The position numbers and the translations under genes are program-made. DNA of 64,000 nt, taken from positions 1-64,000 of the forward strand of contig CBRG010000086.1 in assembly GCA_000470535.1 (NCBI GenBank), written 5' to 3'. Below the pieces are notes generated by a model, which did not search any database, was not told the DNA's origin, and worked only from the letters and a program-made list of their open reading frames with translations. The DNA comes from Streptomyces sp. AW19M42. GTDB taxonomy: Bacteria; Actinomycetota; Actinomycetes; Streptomycetales; Streptomycetaceae. Positions 45,453 to 53,638 of this stretch are shown here, in pieces (position 1 is the first letter of the stretch; the number at the start of each line of letters is the position of its first letter).

Positions 45453-45731
45453 TCACATCGGAAGGGAACCGCGCCCCGCGAACCGGGCGCGGGGCCGGCA
45501 TGCGCTGCGGCACCGCCGCAGCGCATGCCGGCCGCAGCCGCGCCATTCGGCCGCCGAGACGCCCGCTCCCCGGCCGCCCCGGGTGATCAGCGCGTTCACC
45601 GGGCTGTGCGGGTCCAGGGCCATGGTCCGGGCCAGCAGGACGCCGATCACCAGCGGAGCCAGGGTGACGGCCAGCGTGGTGCCGGCACTGGTGACGTGCT
45701 GGATGCGGGGGCGCGGTGCGTCGGGAGCCAT
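45453..45731 (-). CDS. Possible small single-pass membrane protein
   Basis: This 92-codon frame has good codon bias for its first 60 codons and one clear membrane segment (TLAVTLAPLVIGVLLARTMAL, quoted ends). The rest is Arg/Cys-rich and runs into a 19-bp perfect hairpin at 45493-45533, which is odd for a coding end. The gene may be shortened by a frameshift, the true 3' end being lost. No family is recognised. ATG at 45731 has a weak ribosome site. Confidence 0.35.
   Translation of the reverse strand: MAPDAPRPRIQHVTSAGTTLAVTLAPLVIGVLLARTMALDPHSPVNALITRGGRGAGVSAAEWRGCGRHALRRCRSACRPRARFAGRGSLPM
45493..45533. terminator. Perfect 19-bp hairpin
   Basis: Arms 45493-45511 and 45515-45533 pair perfectly across an ACC loop (core GGCATGCGCTGCGG). 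It lies upstream of the EF-G paralogue and within the tail of the small membrane frame. It would be a strong terminator or an RNA regulatory stem. Confidence 0.65.
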
Positions 45732-45835
45732 GGTCCCATTCGAGCAGCGGGGGACCGGTGCGGGATCGGCCGGCGTACTCAGTCCGGGCGGCTCGGGGAC
45801 TCACCCGCGCCGCCCGTCGGCCCCCGGGGGAGTGG

Positions 45836-46762
45836 CTATGCCGTGGTGCCGGGGCCGGAACCCGCGCCCGAGGCGGCCTTGATGCCCTTGGTGATGTCCT
45901 CAAGCACGGACAGGCCGGGTGCCTTGCTGTTGATGTCGAAGCCCGAACGGACGACGATCAGCATGTTCTCGGCCCGGGGGGAGGGGAAGGCCAGCGACTC
46001 GACGTATCCGTCGTCGCCGTTCTTCGTCACGACCTTCCAGCGCACCCGGTAGCCCTGCTGGCCGGCCACCGTGACCGCCTCGGACTTCAGCTCCTGGTGC
46101 GAGGTGATGCCGCCGTAGATCTTCTCGCCGTACGATTCCTTCGCGTTGGCCGCGATGTCCTTCCTGGCGGTGGCCTTCGCGGTCTTGGTGCTCAGCTTCA
46201 GCGCCTCGGCCGGTACGGAGAACACTCCGCCTCGGACACACTTCTCCTTGGTGTCCCCGGGGCAGGCGTACGAACCCGTGGTCACCCCCGCCCCCATGCC
46301 CGACTCGCCCTTCCAGCCGTCCGGGACCGGGATGCTGATTCCGCTCGCCAGGTCCGTCGCGTAACCGTCCTCGGTCTGCGGCAGCTGCTGCTCGGGGTTC
46401 TGGTTCCCGCCGCCGTCGCTGCCGCCACTGCCGTTGCCGCCGTCGCTGCCACCCGGCGCGCCGGGCTGGCGGCTGGGTGCGTGGGAGGGCGGGTCGGACG
46501 GTGCGGTGGCCGAGTTCTCCGACTTCTTGCCGGAGTCGTCGGTCAGCAGGTACACGCCACCGCCGATGGCGGCGAGCACCACCACACCGGCGGTTATGCC
46601 GGCGCCGATGCGTATCCGGCGGCTGCGGACGGTCGTCGGTGGCACGCGGAGGTGATCGGTCCACTGGCTGCCGTCCCACCAGCGTTCCTGGATGGGGCCA
46701 AATCCTGTGTACCCGGGGTCTGGATGCCAGCCGGGCGGGCTCGTCTGCGTCACGGCAGCCAC
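45836..46762 (-). CDS. DUF2510 membrane-anchored protein
   Basis: This 308-residue protein starts with a DUF2510 motif (PPGWHPDP, then ERWWDGSQWTDHLR), typical of actinobacterial membrane proteins. A basic stretch leads to one membrane segment (IGAGITAGVVVLAAIGGGVYLL, about 52-74, quoted ends). A Gly/Ser/Pro-rich linker follows, then an extracellular domain of about 170 residues. Its function is unknown; the outer domain starts SGISIPVPDGWKGE and resembles lipoprotein-like secreted folds. It stands alone, divergent from the methyltransferase. Confidence 0.8.
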   Translation of the reverse strand: MAAVTQTSPPGWHPDPGYTGFGPIQERWWDGSQWTDHLRVPPTTVRSRRIRIGAGITAGVVVLAAIGGGVYLLTDDSGKKSENSATAPSDPPSHAPSRQPGAPGGSDGGNGSGGSDGGGNQNPEQQLPQTEDGYATDLASGISIPVPDGWKGESGMGAGVTTGSYACPGDTKEKCVRGGVFSVPAEALKLSTKTAKATARKDIAANAKESYGEKIYGGITSHQELKSEAVTVAGQQGYRVRWKVVTKNGDDGYVESLAFPSPRAENMLIVVRSGFDINSKAPGLSVLEDITKGIKAASGAGSGPGTTA

Positions 46763-46963
46763 CGTAGCCGGGTTGCGTGAGAATCCTATGAATCGGATGA
46801 GCCGGATGAATTGGGCGATCGGTCCCGGTCCCGCTCGGCCCGTCCAGAAGCCGAATCTGGTCTAGACAATTAATGAGCCCGCTCGCTAGCATCCGCGACG
46901 GAGCGCGGCGGCCTGGCGGCAGCGGTTCGCCCGGTCCGTCGGCCACGGCAGGAGAGAGGGCAC

Positions 46964-47704
46964 ATGGAAGCGACCGCTCCTGACCGTCGGTTCGCAGAGG
47001 ACTACCGGATCGCCCGGGAGATTCCGCGTAACGGGCTCACCGCCTGGCGCGCGGCCGTCGCCGCCGAGGTGCCGTTGGCGCCGGGGGCGGTCGTGCTGGA
47101 CGTCGGGGCCGGTACCGGGGCCTTCGCGGCCGCGTTCGTGGACTGGTTCGGGGCGCGGGTGCTGGCGGTGGAACCGGCCGCCGCCATGCGCGCGCTGATC
47201 CCTCGGACCGCGGACATCGAGGTGCTGGACGGCAGGGCTGAGGCGCTTCCGGTGCCGGACGGGTGCGCGGACGCGGCCTGGCTCGGCTCCGTCGTCCACC
47301 ACATCGAGGATCTGCCCGCCGCGGCACGGGAGATACGCAGGGCGCTGAAGCCGGGGGCGCCGGTACTGATCCGCAACTCGTTCCCCGGCCGGTGTACGCG
47401 TGACCTGCGGGTGCGGTTCTTCCCCGGGGCCGCGCGCATCGTCGACTCGTACCCGACCGTCGAGCAGACCTGCGCGGCGTTCGCCGCCGCCGGCTTCGCG
47501 CGGGTCGCGCTGCACGCCGTGCCGCAGGAAAGCGCGCCGAGCCTGTCCGGCTTCGCCGAACGGATCCGGCGGGACACCGATGCGAAGCTCCGGTCTCTAA
47601 CGGACGAGGAGTTCGCGGACGGGATGCGGCGGTTGCGGCGGGCCGCGGCCCAGGAGCCGGACCGGCCGGCCGTCAGCTGGATGGACCTGCTGGTCCTGGC
47701 CTGA
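46964..47704 (+). CDS. Class I SAM-dependent methyltransferase
   Basis: This 246-residue methyltransferase of the UbiE/methyltransferase-11 type has the SAM motif LDVGAGTGAF (45-54), a motif near AVEP and LGSVVHHIEDLPAAAREIRRAL in the middle. Substrate is unknown. ATG at 46964 follows GGAGAGAGGG. The following small DUF4440 gene is 29 bp downstream, so the two may be co-transcribed. Confidence 0.9.
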   Translation: MEATAPDRRFAEDYRIAREIPRNGLTAWRAAVAAEVPLAPGAVVLDVGAGTGAFAAAFVDWFGARVLAVEPAAAMRALIPRTADIEVLDGRAEALPVPDGCADAAWLGSVVHHIEDLPAAAREIRRALKPGAPVLIRNSFPGRCTRDLRVRFFPGAARIVDSYPTVEQTCAAFAAAGFARVALHAVPQESAPSLSGFAERIRRDTDAKLRSLTDEEFADGMRRLRRAAAQEPDRPAVSWMDLLVLA

Positions 47705-47733
47705 GCGCGCGCGACACGGCCTAGGGTGCTCGC

Positions 47734-48105
47734 ATGAGCGGAAGCGATGAGGAGGAGCGGTCCGTGCGGGCCGCTGTCGAGGGCGAGCTGCGGTTGCTGG
47801 ATCCGGCGGTGCGGGCCCTGCCCGAGGCGGTGACCGAACTCCTCGACCCGGAGTTCACCGAGTTCGGTGCGTCCGGGCGCCGTTATGACAGGACGTCGGT
47901 CCTCGCCGTCACCTCTGCCGACGGCGCGGGGCCTCCCGCTCCGGTCACCGCCATGTCCGGCACGCTGCTGGCCCCCGGACTCGTCCACCTGACGTTCATG
48001 ACGGAGAGCGACGGCCGCAGGGTGCGGCGCAACTCGATCTGGCGCCGTACGGAGTCGCGCTGGCGGCTGTACTTCCACCAGGGCACACCGGTCAAAGCGG
48101 CCTAG
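47734..48105 (+). CDS. DUF4440 (NTF2-like) protein
   Basis: This 123-residue NTF2-like protein shows the DUF4440 pattern: ELRLLDPAVRALPEAVTELLDPEFTEFGASGRRYDR at the start (quoted ends ELRLL and YDR) and RRNSIWRRTESRWRLYFHQGTP at the end. These are small cone-shaped folds often acting as ligand-binding or isomerase-like proteins. No catalytic residues can be assigned. Confidence 0.85.
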   Translation: MSGSDEEERSVRAAVEGELRLLDPAVRALPEAVTELLDPEFTEFGASGRRYDRTSVLAVTSADGAGPPAPVTAMSGTLLAPGLVHLTFMTESDGRRVRRNSIWRRTESRWRLYFHQGTPVKAA

Positions 48106-48119
48106 ACCAGCCGGAATTC

Positions 48120-48132
48120 ACGGGACAGCCCT
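48120..48132. repeat. Lone arm of the 160-bp inverted-repeat element
   Basis: ACGGGACAGCCCT equals the outer 13 bases of the right arm at 19130-19142. No partner arm is evident nearby. It lies 13 bp before the S66 peptidase start. Confidence 0.4.
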
Positions 48133-48144
48133 TAGGCTCCTCGA

Positions 48145-49188
48145 ATGACGAACGCCAGCTGTCCCGCCAAGCCCCGGCCCGGTGACCGCGTCGCCGTGGT
48201 GTCCCCCTCGTCCGGGCTCCCCGGCATCCTCCCGCTCCCGTACGAGCTGGGGCTGCGCAGGCTCCGCGAGGAGTTCGGGCTGGAGCCCGTGGAGTACCCG
48301 AGCACCCGGAAGATGGGTTCCTCACCCCAGGAGCGGGCCGCCGACATCCACGCGGCCTTCTCCGACCCCACGGTCAAGGCCGTCATCGCCAGTATCGGCG
48401 GGGACGACCAGATCACCGTGCTGCCGCATCTTGACCGGGAACTGCTGCGGGCCAACCCCAAGCCGTTCTTCGGTTACAGCGACAACACCAATCTCCTGGT
48501 GTTCCTGGAGCACCTGGGCATCGTCGGCTACCACGGCGGATCGGTGATGGTCGAGCTGGGGCGCCCGGGGGCGATGCACCCGCTGACCGCCGAATCGTTG
48601 CGGGCGGCGCTGTTCGCCCACGATGCCCATGAGCTCGTCCCGGCGAAGGAGAGCGGCTGTGTGAACGGCCGTTGGGAGGACCCGCGGACCTTCGACGGCG
48701 AACCCGCCATGCTGCCCGTCGACGGCTGGATCTGGCACAACGCCGACCGGGTGGTCGAGGGCGCGAGCTGGGGCGGCGAGCTGGAGATCCTGTCCTGGCT
48801 GCTGATGGCGGACCGGGAGATACGGCCGGTGGCCGAGTACGCGGGCCGGGTCCTGTTCCTCGAAACATCTGAGGAGATGCCAGGCGCCGAGCAGGTGTAC
48901 CGGATCCTGCGGAACATGGGGGAGCGCGGACTCCTGCGCCAGTTCGCCGCGCTGCTGATGGGGCGCGCCAGGCACTGGTCCTTCGAACAGCCCCTCGACC
49001 CCGAGGCCGGAAAGCGGTACCGCGAGCGGCAGCGCGAGGCGGTGCTGCGTGCCCTGGGCGAGTACGCCCCCGACACCATGGCCGTCTTCGACGTCGACCT
49101 CGGCCACACGGACCCGCAGGTGATCATTCCGTACGGCGGTGAGGTGCGGGTGGACGGAGTGGCCCGGCGCATCGTGGTGACGTACTGA
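48145..49188 (+). CDS. S66 family peptidase (LD-carboxypeptidase/MccF-like)
   Basis: This 347-residue serine peptidase has the nucleophile Ser112 in GYSDNTN, a Glu-containing LFLETSEEMPGAEQ and the His in LGHTDPQV near the C-terminus. This is the catalytic arrangement of family S66, which includes murein LD-carboxypeptidases and MccF, the microcin C immunity peptidase. Cytoplasmic, no signal peptide. It may recycle muropeptides or detoxify acyl-adenylate peptide antibiotics. Confidence 0.9.
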   Translation: MTNASCPAKPRPGDRVAVVSPSSGLPGILPLPYELGLRRLREEFGLEPVEYPSTRKMGSSPQERAADIHAAFSDPTVKAVIASIGGDDQITVLPHLDRELLRANPKPFFGYSDNTNLLVFLEHLGIVGYHGGSVMVELGRPGAMHPLTAESLRAALFAHDAHELVPAKESGCVNGRWEDPRTFDGEPAMLPVDGWIWHNADRVVEGASWGGELEILSWLLMADREIRPVAEYAGRVLFLETSEEMPGAEQVYRILRNMGERGLLRQFAALLMGRARHWSFEQPLDPEAGKRYRERQREAVLRALGEYAPDTMAVFDVDLGHTDPQVIIPYGGEVRVDGVARRIVVTY

Positions 49189-49246
49189 GCCGTGCCTCCG
49201 GGCGTGTCCGATCCGTTCAGGAAGGCGGCGACGGTGGTCCTCTACC

Positions 49247-49624
49247 GTCACCGCCACGAACAGCACCGACAGAGAATCACGCCACCTCGGCCTCCACATC
49301 GACCGCCCGGCCGACGACGTCTGCACCTACGCCTCGGACCCGGTGAACCTGCCCGCGTGGGCCTGTGGACCGGGAGGGTCGATCAAGAGGATCGATGGCC
49401 GGCGGGTCGCGGAATCCTCCCCCGTGGGAAGGGCCGTGGTGACTTCGTGTCCCGTGACGGGCTGGGGGTTCAACCGGTGCGCGTGATCAGCGACGGCACG
49501 GGAAGCAAGGTCGTCTTCACCCTTCGGCGGCAGCCTCACCTGAGCGGCGCGGACTTCGAGCGCGACGTCGGCATGGTGGCCGCTGACCCCGGACCGGCTC
49601 CGGGAGCTGCTGGAGTCCGCGTAG
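49247..49624 (+). pseudogene. Broken SRPBCC family gene
   Basis: The remains of an SRPBCC (START-like) protein are readable in two frames. The first part (from about 49259) gives HLGLHIDRPADDVCTYASDPVNLPAWA and ends near VAESSPVGRAVVTS. A second part in another frame reads VRVISDGTGSKVVFTLRRQP and SGADFERDVGMVAADP. The tail DRLRELLESA and stop (49622-49624) return to the first frame. Two compensating shifts plus a missing middle (about 25 residues by comparison with intact homologues) indicate a decayed gene, unless sequencing errors are responsible. Confidence 0.7.
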
Positions 49625-49763
49625 CCGCACCGGATGTGCCGGACGGGCCGGGGTGCGACGGCCGGTCGGTTCTGGTCCGACCACATGGCGTGTGTGACAT
49701 AGTGGCGGATTCGTACCGGACCGGTCGGCAGCGGACGGCTCAGGCCGAGGCAGGGAGTGGCGG

Positions 49764-50495
49764 ATGCCCGTCGAATGGCAGCCCGTACGGCAGTCGCGCA
49801 CCCATGAGCTGGTGCTCCAGAGCATCGAGCAGCGGGTGTTTGCCGGTGAGCTGAAGGCCGGCGACCGGCTGCCGCCCGAACGGGAGCTGGCCCCGGTCCT
49901 CGGAGTCAGCCGGTCCGCCCTGCGCGAGGCCCTGCGGGTGCTGGAGACCATCGGCGTCCTGGTGGCCCAGCCGGGCAGGGGACCGGACGCCGGGGCGCGG
50001 ATCGTGCGCCACCCCGACGACGCGCTCGGGCGCCTGCTCCGGCTCCACTTCGCCCTCGGCAGCTACAGCCTGGAGGACGTGCTGGAGGCGCGTGTCGTGC
50101 TGGAGCGGTCCAGCTTCGAGGCCGCCGCGCGGCACGCCTCCGCCGAGGACCTGGACGAGGCCGGGGCGCTGCTCCTACGGATGGGGGCGCCGGACGTCGG
50201 CGTGCCCGAGTTCAACGACCTGGACACCAGGTTCCACGTACAGATCGCGCGCAGTTCCGGCAACGAGCTGACCTCCACGCTCACCTCCGCCGTCCGGGAG
50301 TCCGTCCGGCCGCTCATCCTGCGCGCCCTGGAGGCCGCGGCGGACTGGCGGGCCACCGCCGCCGCGCTCAACGCCGATCACACCGAACTGCTGCGCCTGG
50401 TGCGCGCGGGCGAGGGGACGCGGGCCGCTGATCTGGTGGAGGCGCACATCCGGGGGCTGCACGGAACGCTCGTCGACGAGAAGCCCGTGTCCTGA
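49764..50495 (+). CDS. GntR/FadR-type regulator of lactate utilisation (LldR-like)
   Basis: This 243-residue regulator has a GntR winged helix (about 12-75; LPPERELAPVLGVSRSALREALRVLETIG) and a FadR C-terminal all-helical ligand domain with metal-site style residues (DLDTRFHVQIARSSGN, ALNADHTELLRLV). The nearest downstream genes are lutABC, with a FadR-type palindrome before lutA, so a lactate-responsive repressor is likely. ATG at 49764. Confidence 0.88.
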   Translation: MPVEWQPVRQSRTHELVLQSIEQRVFAGELKAGDRLPPERELAPVLGVSRSALREALRVLETIGVLVAQPGRGPDAGARIVRHPDDALGRLLRLHFALGSYSLEDVLEARVVLERSSFEAAARHASAEDLDEAGALLLRMGAPDVGVPEFNDLDTRFHVQIARSSGNELTSTLTSAVRESVRPLILRALEAAADWRATAAALNADHTELLRLVRAGEGTRAADLVEAHIRGLHGTLVDEKPVS

Positions 50496-50564
50496 CCGAT
50501 ACTGCCCCGACCGGGGGCAGATCCGGGAATGTCCCGCGCCCTTCCCTCGGCCGAGCGCGCGTAC

Positions 50565-50579
50565 TATGGTCCGACCATA
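50565..50579. promoter_or_regulatory. FadR/LldR-type operator before lutA
   Basis: TATGGTCCGACCATA is a perfect palindrome around a central C and contains the FadR-family core TGGTC-N-GACCA. It is 77 bp upstream of the lutA start and 70 bp after the regulator stop. Confidence 0.75.
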
Positions 50580-50655
50580 CAATGGTTCATGACTCCGTTC
50601 GGGGTCATGAAAGGGATCACGACGATCACGTGCAGAGAAACGATCGGGGAGACCC

Positions 50656-51423
50656 ATGCGCATCGGACTCTTCGCCACCTGTCTGGGAGACACGCTCTTC
50701 CCGGAGGCGGTGAAATCCACCGCGGTCCTGCTCGCCCGCCTGGGGCACGACGTGGTGTTCCCGCCGGGGCAGACCTGCTGCGGCCAGATGCACGTCAACA
50801 CCGGCTACCAGCGCGAGCCCGTCCCGCTGGTGCGCAATTTCGCCGAGCAGTTCGGTGACGCCTCCATCGAGGCCGTCGTCATGCCCTCGGGATCGTGCGC
50901 CGGCTCTGTCCGCCACCAGCACGAGATCGTCGCCGAGCGGTACGGCGACGCGGCGCTGCGCGCGGGCGTGGCCACGGTCAAGGAGAAGACGTACGAGCTG
51001 TCGGAGTTCCTCGTCGACGTGCTGGACGCCACCGATGTCGGCGCGTACTTCCCGCGCCGGGTCACATACCACCCCACCTGTCACTCCCTGCGCATGCTGA
51101 GGGTCGGTGAGAAGCCGCTGCGGCTGCTGCGGGCCGTCGACTCGATCGACCTGGTCGAGCTGCCGGAGGCCGACGCCTGCTGCGGGTTCGGCGGCACCTT
51201 CGCGCTGAAGAACGCCGACACGTCGACCGCGATGCTCCAGGACAAGATGCGCAACATCGCGACCACCGGGGCCGAGGTGTGCACCGCCGGCGACTCGTCC
51301 TGTCTGATGCACATCGGCGGCGGGCTCTCCCGGATCAGCTCCGGCACCCGCACCCTGCACCTGGCCCAGATCCTCTCCGCCACCCGCACCTCGCCGTACG
51401 CCCCGACGGAGGCCGCCCGATGA
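50656..51423 (+). CDS. lutA: Lactate utilisation protein LutA (Fe-S oxidoreductase)
   Basis: This 255-residue Fe-S protein has two cysteine-rich CCG domains: CCGQMHVN near residue 41 and CCGFGGTF near 175, plus PSGSCAG and HPTCHS. It forms the L-lactate oxidising complex with LutB and LutC in the cytoplasm. ATG at 50656 follows CGGGGAG. Its stop overlaps the lutB start (ATGA). Confidence 0.95.
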   Translation: MRIGLFATCLGDTLFPEAVKSTAVLLARLGHDVVFPPGQTCCGQMHVNTGYQREPVPLVRNFAEQFGDASIEAVVMPSGSCAGSVRHQHEIVAERYGDAALRAGVATVKEKTYELSEFLVDVLDATDVGAYFPRRVTYHPTCHSLRMLRVGEKPLRLLRAVDSIDLVELPEADACCGFGGTFALKNADTSTAMLQDKMRNIATTGAEVCTAGDSSCLMHIGGGLSRISSGTRTLHLAQILSATRTSPYAPTEAAR

Positions 51424-52958
51424 GCAGCACCTTTCTCGGCATGCCCGCGACGCCGCCCCGCTCCCCGTACGGGACGGGCAATCTGCGCGGCGAGCGGAAG
51501 TTCCCCGCGGCGGCCCACGACGACCTGGGCAACGGACAACTGCGCCGCAACCTCGGCAAGGCCACCCACACCATCCGCGCCAAACGCCTCAACGTCACCG
51601 GCGAACTGCCCGACTGGGAGGAGCTGCGCGACGCGGGCGCGGCCATCAAGACCGACACCATGAACCGCCTCCCCGAACTGCTGGAGGAGCTGGAGCGCAA
51701 GGTCACCGAACGCGGCGGCACCGTCCACTGGGCCCGGGACGGCGGCGAGGCCAACGAGATCGTCGCGCGACTGGTCAAGGAGACCGGGAGCAAGGAGGTC
51801 ATCAAGGTCAAGTCGATGGCCACCCAGGAGATCGGTCTCAACGAGCACCTCGAATCCCTCGGCATCACCCCGTACGAGACCGACCTGGCCGAGCTGATCG
51901 TGCAGCTCGCCCACGACAAGCCCTCGCACATCCTGGTGCCGGCGATCCACCGCAACCGCGACGAGATCCGGGAGATCTTCCTCAAGGAGATCCCAGGCGT
52001 CGACCCCTCGCTGGACAACGTCCCCGCGCACCTCGCCGCCGCCGCCCGCGCCTATCTGCGCGAGAAGTTCATGACGACGAAGGTCGCCGTCTCCGGGGCC
52101 AACTTCGGCATCGCCGAGACCGGGACCCTGTCCGTCGTCGAGTCGGAGGGCAACGGCCGCATGTGCCTGACCCTGCCCGACACCCTGATCACCGTCATGG
52201 GCATCGAGAAGGTGCTGCCGCGCTACCAGGACCTGGAGGTCTTCCTCCAGCTCCTGCCGCGCTCCTCCACCGGCGAGCGGATGAACCCGTACACCTCGAT
52301 GTGGACCGGAGTGACCCCGGGCGACGGGCCGCAGACCTTCCACCTGGTGCTCCTCGACAACGGACGCACCGCGGCCCTCGCGGACCGGATCGGCCGCGAG
52401 GCGCTCAACTGCATCCGCTGCTCGGCCTGTCTCAACGTCTGCCCGGTGTACGAACGGGCCGGCGGCCACGCCTACGGATCGACGTACCCTGGCCCGATCG
52501 GGGCCGTGCTCACCCCGCAGCTGGCCGGGATGCACGCCGCCAAGGACGACCCCAACAGTTCGCTGCCCTACGCCTCCAGCCTCTGCGGGGCCTGCTTCGA
52601 CGCCTGCCCGGTAAAGATCGACATCCCCTCGCTGCTGGTCGAGCTGCGCCACCAGCACACCGAGCAGGCCGGCATGACGGCCGAACAGCTCGCCATGAAG
52701 GCGGCGGCCGCGGTGATGGGCAGGCCGAAACTGTTCACCACCGCGCAGAAGGCGTCCGGGATCGGCCGCGTCATCGCCGGCCGGGACAAGAAGATCTCCC
52801 ATCTGCCGCCGCCGTTCAACGGCTGGAGCGACAGCCGCGACACACCGGCCCCGCCCAGCCAGACCTTCCGCTCCTGGCTTGCCTCTACCGAGGGCGCGGC
52901 GACGATGCGGGCGGCCGCCGACGAGCACACACGCAACGAGCAGGAGGAGGAGAAGTGA
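51420..52958 (+). CDS. lutB: Lactate utilisation protein LutB
   Basis: This 512-residue iron-sulfur protein carries a ferredoxin-like pair of cysteine clusters: CIRCSACLNVCPVY and CGACFDACPVKIDIP at about 335-400. An LUD domain precedes them. ATG at 51420 overlaps the lutA stop by four bases. It passes electrons in the lactate-oxidising complex. Confidence 0.95.
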   Translation: MSSTFLGMPATPPRSPYGTGNLRGERKFPAAAHDDLGNGQLRRNLGKATHTIRAKRLNVTGELPDWEELRDAGAAIKTDTMNRLPELLEELERKVTERGGTVHWARDGGEANEIVARLVKETGSKEVIKVKSMATQEIGLNEHLESLGITPYETDLAELIVQLAHDKPSHILVPAIHRNRDEIREIFLKEIPGVDPSLDNVPAHLAAAARAYLREKFMTTKVAVSGANFGIAETGTLSVVESEGNGRMCLTLPDTLITVMGIEKVLPRYQDLEVFLQLLPRSSTGERMNPYTSMWTGVTPGDGPQTFHLVLLDNGRTAALADRIGREALNCIRCSACLNVCPVYERAGGHAYGSTYPGPIGAVLTPQLAGMHAAKDDPNSSLPYASSLCGACFDACPVKIDIPSLLVELRHQHTEQAGMTAEQLAMKAAAAVMGRPKLFTTAQKASGIGRVIAGRDKKISHLPPPFNGWSDSRDTPAPPSQTFRSWLASTEGAATMRAAADEHTRNEQEEEK

Positions 52959-53587
52959 CGACCGCTCGTGAAACGGTGCTCGGCCGCGTCCGGGACGCCC
53001 TGGCCCTGGCGCCCGCCGCAGCCACCCCGATCCCCCGCGACTACCGCACCGGGCGCACGCTCCCCGACGCGGAGCGCCTGGCCCTGTTCACCGACCGGCT
53101 CGTCGACTACAAGGCCCAGGTCCACCCCTGCACCGCCGACCGCACGGCCGAGGTCGTCGCCGCGGTGCTGCGGGAGCGGGGAGCCGGCCGGATCGGGGTG
53201 CCCGCCGGGCTCGACCCGCGGTGGCTCGCCGCGTACGACGGGCAGGTCCAGCGGGACTCGGCCGACATTCCGGCACCCGGGCTCGACGCCCTCGACGGGG
53301 TCGTCACCGCGTCCGCCGCCGGCTGCGCCGAGACCGGCACGATCTTCCTGGACGGTTCGCCCGACCAGGGCCGGCGCGCCCTGTCGTTGGTGCCCGACCT
53401 CCATGTCTGCGTCGTCGACCTGTCGGCCGTGGAGGTGGGCGTACCGGAGGCGGTGGCCCGGCTGGTGCCCGAGCGGCCGACGACCCTGATCAGCGGCCCG
53501 TCGGCCACCTCCGACATCGAACTCGAACGGGTGGAGGGCGTACACGGCCCGCGCACCCTGGCCGTCGTCATCCGCACGGACGTGTGA
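52955..53587 (+). CDS. lutC: Lactate utilisation protein LutC
   Basis: This 210-residue LUD-domain protein completes the lactate oxidation complex. Landmarks are VVTASAAGCAETGTIFLDGS and TTLISGPSATSDIELERVEGVHGPR. GTG at 52955 overlaps the lutB stop (GTGA). It is the last gene of lutABC, ending before a strong hairpin. Confidence 0.95.
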   Translation: MTTARETVLGRVRDALALAPAAATPIPRDYRTGRTLPDAERLALFTDRLVDYKAQVHPCTADRTAEVVAAVLRERGAGRIGVPAGLDPRWLAAYDGQVQRDSADIPAPGLDALDGVVTASAAGCAETGTIFLDGSPDQGRRALSLVPDLHVCVVDLSAVEVGVPEAVARLVPERPTTLISGPSATSDIELERVEGVHGPRTLAVVIRTDV

Positions 53588-53597
53588 CAGGCGTGTG

Positions 53598-53635
53598 ACG
53601 GGGGCGGGAGCGAGCCGGAGCGCCCCCGCCCCCGT
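53598..53635. terminator. Bidirectional terminator between lutC and DUF2264 copy 2
   Basis: ACGGGGGCGGG (53598-53608) pairs with CCCGCCCCCGT (53625-53635), between convergent genes. Confidence 0.75.
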
Positions 53636-53638
53636 CGG

